Part shown: positions 41,564-50,849 of the stretch, piece after piece | How the letters are laid out: each line of letters starts with the position of its first letter | How positions within the stretch are numbered: position 1 is the first letter of the stretch | Assembly (NCBI GenBank): GCA_016350165.1 | Contig: CP066225.1 | Coordinates: 186,001-250,000, forward strand | Reading direction: 5' to 3' | Length of the DNA: 64,000 nt | From: Planctomycetota bacterium | GTDB taxonomy: Bacteria > Planctomycetota > Phycisphaerae > Phycisphaerales > Phycisphaeraceae | Program-made: the position numbers and the translations under genes | The notes under the pieces: model-generated | What the model was told of the DNA's origin: nothing | Seen by the model: the letters and a program-made list of their open reading frames with translations, nothing else | Databases searched by the model: none

Positions 41564-41628
41564 AACAATCTTTGAAGTCGCACAGCGGGGCGGATGGGGA
41601 GAAAATCTGCCCGATTGATTTGGCTTAA
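41551..41628 (+). CDS. Candidate 25-residue small ORF
   Basis: AAGGAGG (41537-41543) lies 7 bases before GTG 41551, which opens 25 codons (MINPQQSLKSH...ICPIDLA) ending TAA at 41626-41628. The Shine-Dalgarno is among the best in the window, yet no longer gene begins here. The hairpin above sequesters it. It could be a leader peptide for the next gene or chance. Confidence 0.3.
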   Translation: MINPQQSLKSHSGADGEKICPIDLA

Positions 41629-41654
41629 CCTTTTAACTGAGTACTAAAAAACCT

Positions 41655-42293
41655 ATGTTAAATCAATCCAGCAACATCTTTGTTGACGCATACACCGGAG
41701 ATCGCTCAGGGATCATCATGTTGTGTGATTGTATCCCTGACGATCTTGGTGATGCTCAACAGAAACGTGCATACGCAATCCTTTCGCAAATGCACGACAT
41801 AACCGATATTCACTTGATCATGACAGCCAAATCATCGTTGAATCTTCTTCAATGGCGCTGGCTCAACGAACACACTACAAGTCTCGAATTGTTACCACGT
41901 TTTTCACTCTCAAGAAGTGCACACATTCGCAATTCATTACAAGGCATATCAACCAAGAGCAATATTATTTTCTGCCAAAATTTGCGAATGCTTCCCAAGC
42001 AATTTGCTAGCAGCGACCAAACGATCATCTATGATCACTCATTTCATACCCAGACAATAAAAAAATCACAGACATGGATACTTGATGAGTGCACACATGT
42101 TTTCACATCAAAGCACGCACAACATACCCTGCCCGCTTCATTGATCGAAAAACTGAATGTGGTACAAACCAATGATGATTGCGTTAATGCACTAACCAAT
42201 TACCTCACTCCTGTCTCAATCGTTTTCAATCGAGCCAAGCAAATCATCGAATCCGAGCAGACATCAGAACGCCTTCTCGTTCAAGCTGCCTAA
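41655..42293 (+). CDS. Hypothetical protein of the EPS locus, possibly glycosyltransferase N-terminal-like
   Basis: Unrecognised 212-residue protein. Its opening (IIMLCDCIPDD with GDAQQKRAYAILSQM, residues ~21-44) resembles the nucleotide-free N-terminal half of GT4-type transferases found in PEP-CTERM sugar-transferase loci, where a lysine-rich KGDKIRSYH segment occurs; here the similarity is faint. No UDP-sugar-binding C-terminal half is present. Follows the tyrosine kinase by 165 bp on the same strand. The proposed relation rests on gene order and weak pattern, so function remains open. Confidence 0.6.
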   Translation: MLNQSSNIFVDAYTGDRSGIIMLCDCIPDDLGDAQQKRAYAILSQMHDITDIHLIMTAKSSLNLLQWRWLNEHTTSLELLPRFSLSRSAHIRNSLQGISTKSNIIFCQNLRMLPKQFASSDQTIIYDHSFHTQTIKKSQTWILDECTHVFTSKHAQHTLPASLIEKLNVVQTNDDCVNALTNYLTPVSIVFNRAKQIIESEQTSERLLVQAA

Positions 42294-42361
42294 TACCGCC
42301 CTTTGTATCTATCATCATGCAATGATTGCCAGCGATATCATTTCGACGGTATCATATTGCC

Positions 42362-43069
42362 ATGTTCAAAGCGATCGTCCCCGAAAATCAACGCTATCGT
42401 GACCTAGCCATCTCAATCACCATGTTTGTGATCTTTTTGATCGCCATCGGTGGTGCTTATCTTATGGTGCGTAAATACGGGCATGTCGCAGAGGAAAATC
42501 GCGCCCAGCCCCAAGCCACCTCAGACGTCAATGGTATCGTCGCAATCCTCAAATCCCAAAACGACCAAATCCTCAAAATCCCCTTAACTGACAACTGGGC
42601 AAGCAGCCCCAAACTCACCCAATATTGGCAACAAAGCCTCAAGCTCAAAAATGTATGGTTTTTCATCAACACAAATGAAGAATACAACGGCCGAGAGCTT
42701 TTAGTCATAAACGTCCAGAAAAACGAATCATCAACACCAGAAATTGTGTTGGATTTCTTCTCCAAAAAGATCTTTCTCATTACATCCAACGTCCCCTTAG
42801 AAAACATGAGCAGCCAGCGTGAGCTCATCCCAAATACACAAGCAGGCTTCACAGGCCAAATCCTCCTCACCAAAAGCGACCTCAAAACCAAAGAGGGCGA
42901 ACTCACACAACTACAGTGGCTCACTTCACTCACTCAGGACGACAATTCCTTTTGGCTCATCTACCTCAATGATGTCTCACCACCACAGTATGCAGAGAAT
43001 GTCGCCCGACTCGACACGACTTTCTTGACTAACATCATCAGAACCATGCAAACTGCACCCGCAAATTAA
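42362..43069 (+). CDS. Membrane-anchored hypothetical protein
   Basis: No family recognised. From ATG 42362 (MFKAIVPENQRYRDL) the protein has 235 residues with one TM (~20-40, ISITMFVIFLIAIGGAYLMV) and a soluble, probably periplasmic domain with no visible catalytic motif. The frame extends to 42326 but the TM position and basic start support 42362. It lies 68 bp after the previous gene and 53 bp before the next, all on the same strand, suggesting a shared EPS-related transcript. Plus-strand C-rich composition begins here. Confidence 0.75.
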   Translation: MFKAIVPENQRYRDLAISITMFVIFLIAIGGAYLMVRKYGHVAEENRAQPQATSDVNGIVAILKSQNDQILKIPLTDNWASSPKLTQYWQQSLKLKNVWFFINTNEEYNGRELLVINVQKNESSTPEIVLDFFSKKIFLITSNVPLENMSSQRELIPNTQAGFTGQILLTKSDLKTKEGELTQLQWLTSLTQDDNSFWLIYLNDVSPPQYAENVARLDTTFLTNIIRTMQTAPAN

Positions 43070-43122
43070 CACAGAATGCGATTTTTCATCATCCATTCAT
43101 CCCCAATAAGCGTATAAACACT

Positions 43123-44514
43123 ATGTCACAGCACAGTAAATCCATCATTAGTTCATTGCGATTCATCACAACCACACTCGCTTTGATTACAGCATGTACG
43201 CTCATACCTTCAAACGTACATGCGATGCAATCAACATCACCTGTGTACAAAAACAACGCAGAGCGATGGCAGGAACATTCATATGGCATGTCTCTCATTC
43301 CGCCTGCAAATACCACTCAAATCAACAACACCAGTGATGGCTCTCTTGTTAAATTCAAGAAGTCTGACGCATACCTCATATCCGTCAAGATCATTCACGT
43401 AGATAAAGTCGTCGAGCTCGGCGACATCGCAAGCACCGCTGACCTCAAATTCCTCTACGCATACCCATCAGCTGTCCCAACCAAAGACGAAATTTTCAAG
43501 ATCAACAACAACATCGAAGCTCTCCAACGCTTCCTCTATGTCCCCGACAAAGAGAAGGGCGATTGGGTCTTTGGGCAAACTTTCATCAAACTCGACCCCA
43601 TCACCTTCGGCATGGTCGACTTCGAATGTAAAGCAACTGAATTCGACATCTACACACCAATTTTCAAAGAAGTTTGCAATTCAATCCGTCTTACCTCACC
43701 TGATGAACTCGACAAGCAAAGAATCGAACTCATCAAAAACGGCCAAAAGATTCGCGAATCGATCGATGTCGATGCACTCGCCAGTAAACTTCCATACATC
43801 GCTGCAGGCGACACAACCACCAAACCAAACGAACAATGGTTCAGACTCGTCAAAAACGAAAAAGAAATTGGCTATATGCGTATGCGTCTTTATAGAGAAG
43901 AGCAGCTTGGCCAAATGGGTATCCGAATCGAAATCAACGCTTCCGCAAAAGACGGTGCTGAAACAATCAGCGTTAAGCAGGATTACTTCCAAACCACCGA
44001 CCGACAATTCGAGGTTTGGTCAACACGTAAAACATCCAAAAACCCAAAACAAAGTATTCAAATTCAAACACGTAATAAAGAAAAAGAAGTACTCCCTGAA
44101 ACCACCAGCGTCGCAATCACTGGCACACGTTCAGGCAATAAATTAACTGTATCCATCGACAAAGACGCCGATGTACGCACACTCGAATGGCAAATCCCTC
44201 AGGAACAATACATTTCACAAGTCGGTCGCATCTTCCTCTTCTCGCAACTTCCGCAACGCATCCCTCACGACTTCGCATATTACGGCTTCGACTCAACCAA
44301 CGAAAAACTTAGCCTCATGATCGGCCACATCACACCAACCGATAGCAACGATGGCAGCTACTGGCTCGAATTCCTCCCCGGCCTCGACGCCAGCCCTGTC
44401 TACTCTTGCTACGACTACGATGGCACGCTCCTCCGCCAAGAGCTCCCAGACGGCCTCATCCTCATCCCATCCACCATCGAACAAATCAAAATCATCCACG
44501 AAAACAAAAAATAA
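43123..44514 (+). CDS. Secreted hypothetical protein
   Basis: 463-residue protein with a signal peptide (~1-34; cleavage after SNVHA). It may be related to the preceding single-TM protein only by operon. The mature part is beta-rich, with repeated R/K-x-E patterns and a C-terminal LSLMIGHITPTDSNDGSYW segment, without any catalytic motif I recognise. Last member of the series beginning at 36491. Function unknown. Confidence 0.8.
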   Translation: MSQHSKSIISSLRFITTTLALITACTLIPSNVHAMQSTSPVYKNNAERWQEHSYGMSLIPPANTTQINNTSDGSLVKFKKSDAYLISVKIIHVDKVVELGDIASTADLKFLYAYPSAVPTKDEIFKINNNIEALQRFLYVPDKEKGDWVFGQTFIKLDPITFGMVDFECKATEFDIYTPIFKEVCNSIRLTSPDELDKQRIELIKNGQKIRESIDVDALASKLPYIAAGDTTTKPNEQWFRLVKNEKEIGYMRMRLYREEQLGQMGIRIEINASAKDGAETISVKQDYFQTTDRQFEVWSTRKTSKNPKQSIQIQTRNKEKEVLPETTSVAITGTRSGNKLTVSIDKDADVRTLEWQIPQEQYISQVGRIFLFSQLPQRIPHDFAYYGFDSTNEKLSLMIGHITPTDSNDGSYWLEFLPGLDASPVYSCYDYDGTLLRQELPDGLILIPSTIEQIKIIHENKK

Positions 44515-44629
44515 CACCACCCACGCCCTGCCCTTACAAATTCGCTAAAATATGAGCTTGTCTGCGCACAAATCGTCGATGCACTAGACAAGTATCATCG
44601 CTGTTTCCTACTCAGCCGGAGTTGCGAAT

Positions 44630-45733
44630 TTGGAACTGAATATCACACTCGCTGACCCCACACACAACGTGGCTGTTCTGGGCGTCTCGGATCGTAATCT
44701 CAAAATCATCCGTGAAGCACTTGGCATCAATATCACTGCGCGCGACAACACCATCCGCATGTCAGGTGACAGTGAACCCGTTGGACAAGCTGCCCACGTC
44801 TTCGACAAGCTCATCGAGTCTGCAAAGAAAAATAAACCTCTCTCACGTGAAGACCTCCTCGATACAATTGCAACCGCTTCACGTCATCGCCACTCCCATG
44901 CAACACACGCTGTTGACCCCACACCTCAAAACCCCATCAAACAGCACATTAAACGCTCCCCTTCAAGCCAACTCGATGTCTACCTCCGAGGCCGCAGCAT
45001 TCGTGCTGCTACTGAAGGTCAAAAGCACTACATCGACGCCATCCTCAAGCATGACCTCACATTCTGCGTAGGCCCAGCCGGCACAGGTAAAACATACCTC
45101 GCTGTTGCCGCCGCTGTCTCAATGCTCAAACATGGCGAAGTTCGTAAGCTCGTCCTCGTTCGACCTGCCGTCGAAGCAGGTGAAAAGCTCGGCTTCCTCC
45201 CAGGCACCATGCAGGACAAAGTCAATCCATACCTCCGTCCACTTCTCGATGCACTGCATGACATGATGGAATTTGATCACATTGAGCGTTTCATGGCCTG
45301 CGACCTCATCGAAATCATCCCACTCGCCTTCATGCGTGGCCGCACACTCAACGATGCACTCATCATCCTCGATGAAGCACAGAACACCACCAAACCTCAG
45401 ATGATGATGTTCCTCACTCGTCTCGGTCACGGCTCCAAAATGATCATCACCGGTGACACCTCCCAAATCGACCTCGATAAACCAAACGACTCAGGCCTCA
45501 TCGACGCAATCCGTCGCCTTCGACGCACCAAAGGTGTCGCACAAGTCGCTTTACAACCCACTGACATCGTCCGCCACTCCCTCGTACAGCGAATCGTCGA
45601 AGCTTATGGCACCCCAAAACCCTCTAAAATTGACTTAAACTTCATCGATGACAAGGATTACGAAAATACACACAGGGACGCCTCCAAATCCTCTAATGTG
45701 ACAAACACTAGCCAAGATGAAGATTCACAGTAG
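44630..45733 (+). CDS. phoH: PhoH-family ATPase
   Basis: PhoH/YbeZ P-loop ATPase/putative RNA helicase involved in ribosome and RNA handling. The 367-residue protein has an N-terminal KH-like part (1-75), Walker A GPAGTGKTYLAV (about residue 147-158), RPAVEAGEKLGFLPG near 180, and Walker B IILDEAQNTT near 244. No ATG is in frame nearby; the start is TTG 44630, with CGGAG nine bases upstream. It is the first gene of a phoH-pgpH pair, 192 bp before pgpH; in many bacteria ybeY follows but it is not seen here. A GTGAGAT/ATCTCAC hairpin lies between the two genes. Confidence 0.93.
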   Translation: MELNITLADPTHNVAVLGVSDRNLKIIREALGINITARDNTIRMSGDSEPVGQAAHVFDKLIESAKKNKPLSREDLLDTIATASRHRHSHATHAVDPTPQNPIKQHIKRSPSSQLDVYLRGRSIRAATEGQKHYIDAILKHDLTFCVGPAGTGKTYLAVAAAVSMLKHGEVRKLVLVRPAVEAGEKLGFLPGTMQDKVNPYLRPLLDALHDMMEFDHIERFMACDLIEIIPLAFMRGRTLNDALIILDEAQNTTKPQMMMFLTRLGHGSKMIITGDTSQIDLDKPNDSGLIDAIRRLRRTKGVAQVALQPTDIVRHSLVQRIVEAYGTPKPSKIDLNFIDDKDYENTHRDASKSSNVTNTSQDEDSQ

Positions 45734-45848
45734 AATTAGACTCGGCTCAACCCATCTCGGGGCAAGCTTTACGCATTCACTCTACCACTCAGCATCACAT
45801 TCTTATTGGACCGGAAAGTGAACCCCTCATCTAACCGATGTCCAATAG

Positions 45849-45869
45849 GTGAGATCGCGCCAATCTCAC
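45849..45869 (+). other. Hairpin in the phoH-pgpH gap
   Basis: GTGAGAT (45849-45855) and ATCTCAC (45863-45869) form a 7-bp stem, followed by TCGTGTTTTGTTTC. Weak terminator or attenuator; not convincing alone. Confidence 0.35.
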
Positions 45870-45925
45870 TCGTGTTTTGTTTCGCTTATTTTTAGCCAAC
45901 ACCGGAGTAGCCCACACGGTACATA

Positions 45926-48310
45926 ATGGCCAACGGTAAACCCTCAACAGCTCGAAGACGCGAAGTTCGTCGCAACATCGGAAAGCAAAAATCTGCTTTC
46001 TCCAAATGGGTCGAGTCAATCGATCGCAAAGATTTTCTGTGGGTATGCTTCTTCGTCTTACTCATGACACTCATCGGCGGCTTCATCACCGTCAAATCAA
46101 CCGAACACCCAACCTACGAGGCAGGCCAACTCCTAACACGCCCCATCGTCACTCGTGTCACCTTCCAAGCTGAAGATAAGGAACGCACCGAAGAAGACCG
46201 CAAGCGTGCACGCAACCTCACACCAAACATCTATAAATACAACGCCAACTTTTACAACCTTCTTCGTAGCCAGTTCAACACACTCATCAGCCTCGCCAAA
46301 TACAAATCCATTGATGAAGTACCTGTCTCAGATTTGGAAATCAATGGCCAGCGTATCCCTTTCACACAAGAAACACTCGACGCGCTTCGTAATGATTACA
46401 TCAATGAAGATGGCAAACCCAACGAAGAGTGGACCAACAACGTCAACACATACCTACAGCGTCTTTTCAATCAAGTCATCATTCTCAACAGCGCACGCTT
46501 CGACGCTGAACGCAATATGGCCATGATCACTGTCGCTGGTCACCCCATGGCCGAACCCAACGCGCCTCCTGTAGAAAAAGACAGCAGAAATTGGCACAAC
46601 ATCAATGCCACCGAAGATATTCGTGATCAACTCAATAGTATCATCAGCTACTTTCCTCCTGCTCTGCAATCAACCGTCATCGAAATGACCATCGCAGACA
46701 AACTCCCAACCCACGACATCGAATATCAAGCCTCAACCATTCGCAAAAACAAAGTCGCTTCTGAAGTCCCGGTCAAGCCTGACACCTATCACGCTAACAC
46801 CGTACTCGTTGCACCCGGCAAGCCGCTCACAGACAAACAAAAATCTCTCATCGAGCAAGAACAAAAAGCGTTCCTTGGCACTTACACCAAAGACGCATTG
46901 ACAAACATGTCCGCTGAGCAACTCGAAGATTTACAACACCGCAAGACCACACTCACATTCGCACGACTCGGCATCTTCGGAATGTTCTTCCTCATCACCG
47001 TTTGTATCTGGGTATACATATACACATATAACAAACGAATCGTCACAAACCCCGTGCGTGGCATCGCGCTCTGCGCAATTCTCATCCTCTGCCAAGCCAT
47101 CGCCGTCTTCGCAACACACATTTGGCCAAACTCCCTCTACTTCACCGCAACATTCCCAGCCATCCTCGCGACCATCGTCCTCTGCATCGTATACGATCAG
47201 CGTTTCGCCCTCGCAATGGGCTCCGCACTCGTCGCAGTCATCATGATCTCGCTCAATCTCTCAATCTCCTTCGGCCTCATCGTCTTCGCCGGCATCGGCA
47301 TCTGTGCCGCAATGCTCCCACGTGTCTCAACACGTTCGACCATCGTTAAAGTCGGCGCAATCTCAGGCTTCACAATGGGTATCGCCACCATCATCGTCGG
47401 CCTCGCTACCCAGCCCCTCTACCTTGAAGGTGAATTCACCGCAATCATCTTCGCATCATGCTACGCACTCGCATCAGGCATCTTCATCGGCATGTGCGTA
47501 CAAGGCTCACTCCCATTCATCGAAACAGTCTTCCACGTCACCACCGCCATGACCCTCCGCGAACTCAACGACGCATCCAAACCTCTCCTCCAGAGACTCG
47601 CACAAGAAGCACCCGGCACATATCAACACTCTCTTCGTATCGCAGACATGGCCGAGTCCGCAGCCGAAGCCATTAAAGGCGACCCTCTCCTCTGCCGCGT
47701 CGGCGCCATGTACCACGACATTGGTAAAATCAACAAGCCAATGTACTTCATTGAAAACCAAGGTGGCGGCCCAAACAGACACGCAAAACTCTCACCCGCA
47801 ATGTCACTCCTCATCATCGTCGGCCACGTCAAGGACGGCATCGAAATGGCACGTGAATACGGCCTCCCACGACCGCTACGCCACTTCATCGAATCACACC
47901 ACGGCACCACACTCGTCGAATACTTCTACCACGCTGCCAAAAAACAAAAAGAAGCAGAAGAAGAAGCCGCACCATCTGAATTCGAGTTCCGCTATCCGGG
48001 GCCGAAACCTCAAACTAAGGAAGCCGCAATCCTCCTCCTCTGTGACGGCCTCGAAGCTGCCGCACGCACACTCCCTGAACCAACGCCAGTCCGTCTCGAA
48101 CAACTCGTCTCAACCATCGCCAACAAGCGTCTCATGGACGGCCAGTTCGCCGAGTGTAACCTCACACTCTCCGAACTAAATAAGATCGAGCAAGCAATCG
48201 TCAAGACCCTCTGCGCTATCTACCACGCTCGTATCAAATACCCAACCGACAAGCCGCAAGCATCCGACTCCACCGACGATGCACCACAAGCAAAATCAGG
48301 CACAGCCTAA
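45926..48310 (+). CDS. pgpH: 7TM-HD phosphodiesterase (PgpH, cyclic-di-AMP)
   Basis: Membrane HD-domain protein of the 7TMR-HD family; characterised PgpH members hydrolyse cyclic-di-AMP. The 794-residue protein has TM1 (~38-58), an extracytoplasmic 7TMR-HDED domain (~60-345), seven helices (~355-530), then the HD domain: GTYQHSLRIADMAESAA (~570), MYHDIGKINKP (~600, the HD motif), and SHHGTT (~655). Spacing of HD and the later His residues agrees with metal-binding. The C-terminal tail is Asp/Ala/Pro-rich. Presence of PgpH implies a c-di-AMP pathway; the DAC cyclase is outside the window. Downstream of phoH, the usual order. Confidence 0.92.
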   Translation: MANGKPSTARRREVRRNIGKQKSAFSKWVESIDRKDFLWVCFFVLLMTLIGGFITVKSTEHPTYEAGQLLTRPIVTRVTFQAEDKERTEEDRKRARNLTPNIYKYNANFYNLLRSQFNTLISLAKYKSIDEVPVSDLEINGQRIPFTQETLDALRNDYINEDGKPNEEWTNNVNTYLQRLFNQVIILNSARFDAERNMAMITVAGHPMAEPNAPPVEKDSRNWHNINATEDIRDQLNSIISYFPPALQSTVIEMTIADKLPTHDIEYQASTIRKNKVASEVPVKPDTYHANTVLVAPGKPLTDKQKSLIEQEQKAFLGTYTKDALTNMSAEQLEDLQHRKTTLTFARLGIFGMFFLITVCIWVYIYTYNKRIVTNPVRGIALCAILILCQAIAVFATHIWPNSLYFTATFPAILATIVLCIVYDQRFALAMGSALVAVIMISLNLSISFGLIVFAGIGICAAMLPRVSTRSTIVKVGAISGFTMGIATIIVGLATQPLYLEGEFTAIIFASCYALASGIFIGMCVQGSLPFIETVFHVTTAMTLRELNDASKPLLQRLAQEAPGTYQHSLRIADMAESAAEAIKGDPLLCRVGAMYHDIGKINKPMYFIENQGGGPNRHAKLSPAMSLLIIVGHVKDGIEMAREYGLPRPLRHFIESHHGTTLVEYFYHAAKKQKEAEEEAAPSEFEFRYPGPKPQTKEAAILLLCDGLEAAARTLPEPTPVRLEQLVSTIANKRLMDGQFAECNLTLSELNKIEQAIVKTLCAIYHARIKYPTDKPQASDSTDDAPQAKSGTA

Positions 48311-48491
48311 ACCTCTCTTCATCTAACTTTCGATTAGAGGCCATCCAACTCCGCGACACTTCCCTGCCGCAGCTATTCCTATACCTACACATCTTCCACT
48401 ACAAACAATAACACATCACATACACACTTCCCCGATTACGATTTCCCCTTAGTTTCTAGCCTTCACCGCACACCCTAAATACTAATCAACT

Positions 48492-49070
48492 ATGAAACTA
48501 AGCAAACAGACCAAAGTGACTGAAATCGTCGTAGAAAACTCACACATTTGGCTAAACCTCGCACAGGCATACGAAGCTGAAATATCCCCATACACCCACA
48601 AAAAACCGGACTCCAACGGCCAATACCCCCTCGACTCCGACGTGACTCTCTCAAACCGTGGCTACCTCATCTACCACAACAGTACCCCAGCAGGTTTCAG
48701 CATCATCCAAACCACCAACAAAAACACGCACGATATCTGCGAGTTCTATATATGCCCGCATGTCCGTAATCACAAACTCGGCAAGTGGTTCGCACACCAC
48801 CTCTTCGATCTCCACAAAGGCCATTGGCACGTCAAGCAACTCATCAACATCAATTACGCAACCCAATTCTGGCGTGCTGTCATACGCGACTACACCGGCA
48901 ACAATTTCACGCAACACCAATACAATCACAACTACTGGGGCAAAGTCATCGAACAACGCTTCAGCAATTACACCGACACCCCACTCACTCACCCAAGCGA
49001 ATCTCGCCTCAAAAAATCCCGCCGCCTTTCCATCCCACGTTGGCAACCAAGAAAACAGGCGCAATCTTAA
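48492..49070 (+). CDS. GNAT-family acetyltransferase
   Basis: Probable acyl-CoA-dependent N-acetyltransferase, 192 residues. The typical core is seen: AGFSIIQTTN followed by ICEFYICPHVRNHKLGKWFAHHLFD (residues ~73-110), matching the EFFV-RxxxxG acetyl-CoA-binding pattern, and the motif B-like INYATQFWRAVIRDYTGNNF (~118-137). Substrate unknown. Same strand as pgpH, 181 bp after it. It stands where ybeY would be in other bacteria, but it lacks the YbeY HxxxHxxxxxH motif. Start ATG 48492 has no strong ribosome-binding site. Confidence 0.78.
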   Translation: MKLSKQTKVTEIVVENSHIWLNLAQAYEAEISPYTHKKPDSNGQYPLDSDVTLSNRGYLIYHNSTPAGFSIIQTTNKNTHDICEFYICPHVRNHKLGKWFAHHLFDLHKGHWHVKQLININYATQFWRAVIRDYTGNNFTQHQYNHNYWGKVIEQRFSNYTDTPLTHPSESRLKKSRRLSIPRWQPRKQAQS

Positions 49071-49126
49071 TCTAAAGACTGCGCCTTCTATTCATCAATT
49101 AGACTGCATTTAATAACACTTCATTG

Positions 49127-50443
49127 TTAGCTGAAATGATCCCACACCTGACCCGCTTGCACAACAAACCGTTCCTTAATATCCGTCAATCCAAATGAAT
49201 CGATACCCTTAAAGTAACTTTGGATCGTATCGCCAAACGGCTCCGTCCAGTGGCTCTGTACACCCTTCGCCCCAACAACTGCACCAACTAAACTCCCCGC
49301 CGTCGCAGCCGTACAATCATTGTCCATCCCCATCGCCACCGTATTCCCAATCACCTTCGTCACATCCAACCCACCCAACACCAAGCCAAACACCACCAGA
49401 CAAGCATTATTAATCGCATGCACCACATTCATCCCCTTAAACTTCTCATCAACCATATCCCTCGCATCCTGATAATCCGTCACCTCATCTGCCACACTCA
49501 GCGCCCATCTCATTGCCTCAGCTAATCGACAGTTAGATGGTATTTCTTGCAACCCAAGCTCAATCGCCTTAAGCGGACAATCAACCGTAAACGCCGCAGC
49601 AATCGCAGCAGAAAACAGCATCTCACCATAAACACCATTCCTTCGATGGCTCAGCACTGCATCACGATAAGCCAGCTCCGCAGCAACCTCAGGCCATCCC
49701 GCCGCCATATACCCCCAACCATCCGCTCTGATCCACGCACCAATCCATTCACTAAACGGATTATTCTTCTCCGCCGCCTCCTCAGCCTTAATCCCCTCCC
49801 TGAAATTCGCCAATGAGCGTTCCTCAGCCGTATACGCAATTGGAATATACTCATCCCACATCTTCGCAACATCACCCGTCCCAAACCCCGGCCCAAACCT
49901 CTCCACTACCATCAATCCCATCAACGTATACGCAACATCATCATCCACAGGCACACCCTCAATACGCGCCTTCGTATACTCAATAAACCGGTTCTTCATA
50001 TACCGCACCACATCCCCATTTGTCACATAGCTCCAGTAATCCACCGGCGGCCAAGCATCCCCTCCAACCTCCGCCAACCCCTTCATCCGCTCTATTTCCA
50101 ACAACTCCACCGCTGCCCCCAGCGTGCAACCAGCAAATCGAGCATACATCGCCCCCAACAACCGCTCTTCAAATCCCTCAATTTCACTCAAACTCCCCAC
50201 CAACTTCCGCCTTCCCTCAGGCCTCAACCCTCTAATCCCCTCCAGGTCATTCGGCTCCCTCTTCACCATCTCCGCATCAACACTCAAACCCTCAATCTTA
50301 TTACGTGCAGCATCCACCACATCCGCCAATTGCTTCAAAACCTCATCCACAGCCTCACCAGCCCCTTGTTCATGACGCAATGCCCCCCAATTCAACACCT
50401 CATCAATCTTTGAATGCAATTTGCCGCTCTCTGGGTAGCTCAT
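49127..50443 (-). CDS. ADP-ribosylglycohydrolase-family protein
   Basis: DraG/ARH-fold hydrolase, 438 residues. The Asp-rich metal sites are visible: DDDVAYTL near residue 165 and GMDNDCTAATAGSLVGA near 370, with AGCTLGAAVEL near 105 as the N-terminal G-x-x-x-GxxxG. The family removes ADP-ribose from proteins or hydrolyses related N-glycosidic bonds, with magnesium. Most DraG proteins are about 300 residues; this has a ~95-residue N-terminal extension. The start ATG 50443 has AAGG eight bases before it. On the minus strand, the plus strand is C-rich, as for its plus-strand neighbours. Isolated gene. Confidence 0.88.
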   Translation of the reverse strand: MSYPESGKLHSKIDEVLNWGALRHEQGAGEAVDEVLKQLADVVDAARNKIEGLSVDAEMVKREPNDLEGIRGLRPEGRRKLVGSLSEIEGFEERLLGAMYARFAGCTLGAAVELLEIERMKGLAEVGGDAWPPVDYWSYVTNGDVVRYMKNRFIEYTKARIEGVPVDDDVAYTLMGLMVVERFGPGFGTGDVAKMWDEYIPIAYTAEERSLANFREGIKAEEAAEKNNPFSEWIGAWIRADGWGYMAAGWPEVAAELAYRDAVLSHRRNGVYGEMLFSAAIAAAFTVDCPLKAIELGLQEIPSNCRLAEAMRWALSVADEVTDYQDARDMVDEKFKGMNVVHAINNACLVVFGLVLGGLDVTKVIGNTVAMGMDNDCTAATAGSLVGAVVGAKGVQSHWTEPFGDTIQSYFKGIDSFGLTDIKERFVVQAGQVWDHFS

Positions 50444-50849
50444 CTCGATATACCTTTACTGAAATATCCCTCTTGTTCATCTCATCCACCCCACCTACAA
50501 GCACAGTAGAACACCAACCTTAACTCTTATGAAACAATATACTACTTGTTTCACCCAATAAAGTGAATTTTACTAAAAAACCCCCACATTCACGCATATC
50601 CCACTTTCCGCCTTATAGAAATTCCATACACAAATTTGCTTTTTCACTGTTTCAACAACCTCTTCTACTCATGAATTAATTCTCACTAAGTTTTTATACT
50701 TTCGTATACCTATATTATTACTGTATTTATAATTTACTAACCAACCGTCTAACGATCTTTTCTCAGGAATGTAATTTATGCTATTGCATTGTTCCATACT
50801 TATTATAAAATTACATTCAGTTTTATAGAGTTTTCTTCCATAAATTTGG
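50444..50849. other. Non-coding gap between divergent genes
   Basis: About 400 bp, AT-rich in its second half, between the ADP-ribosylglycohydrolase and the secreted 50850 gene. It must hold two promoters. I see no palindrome, repeat or frame of note. Confidence 0.4.
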
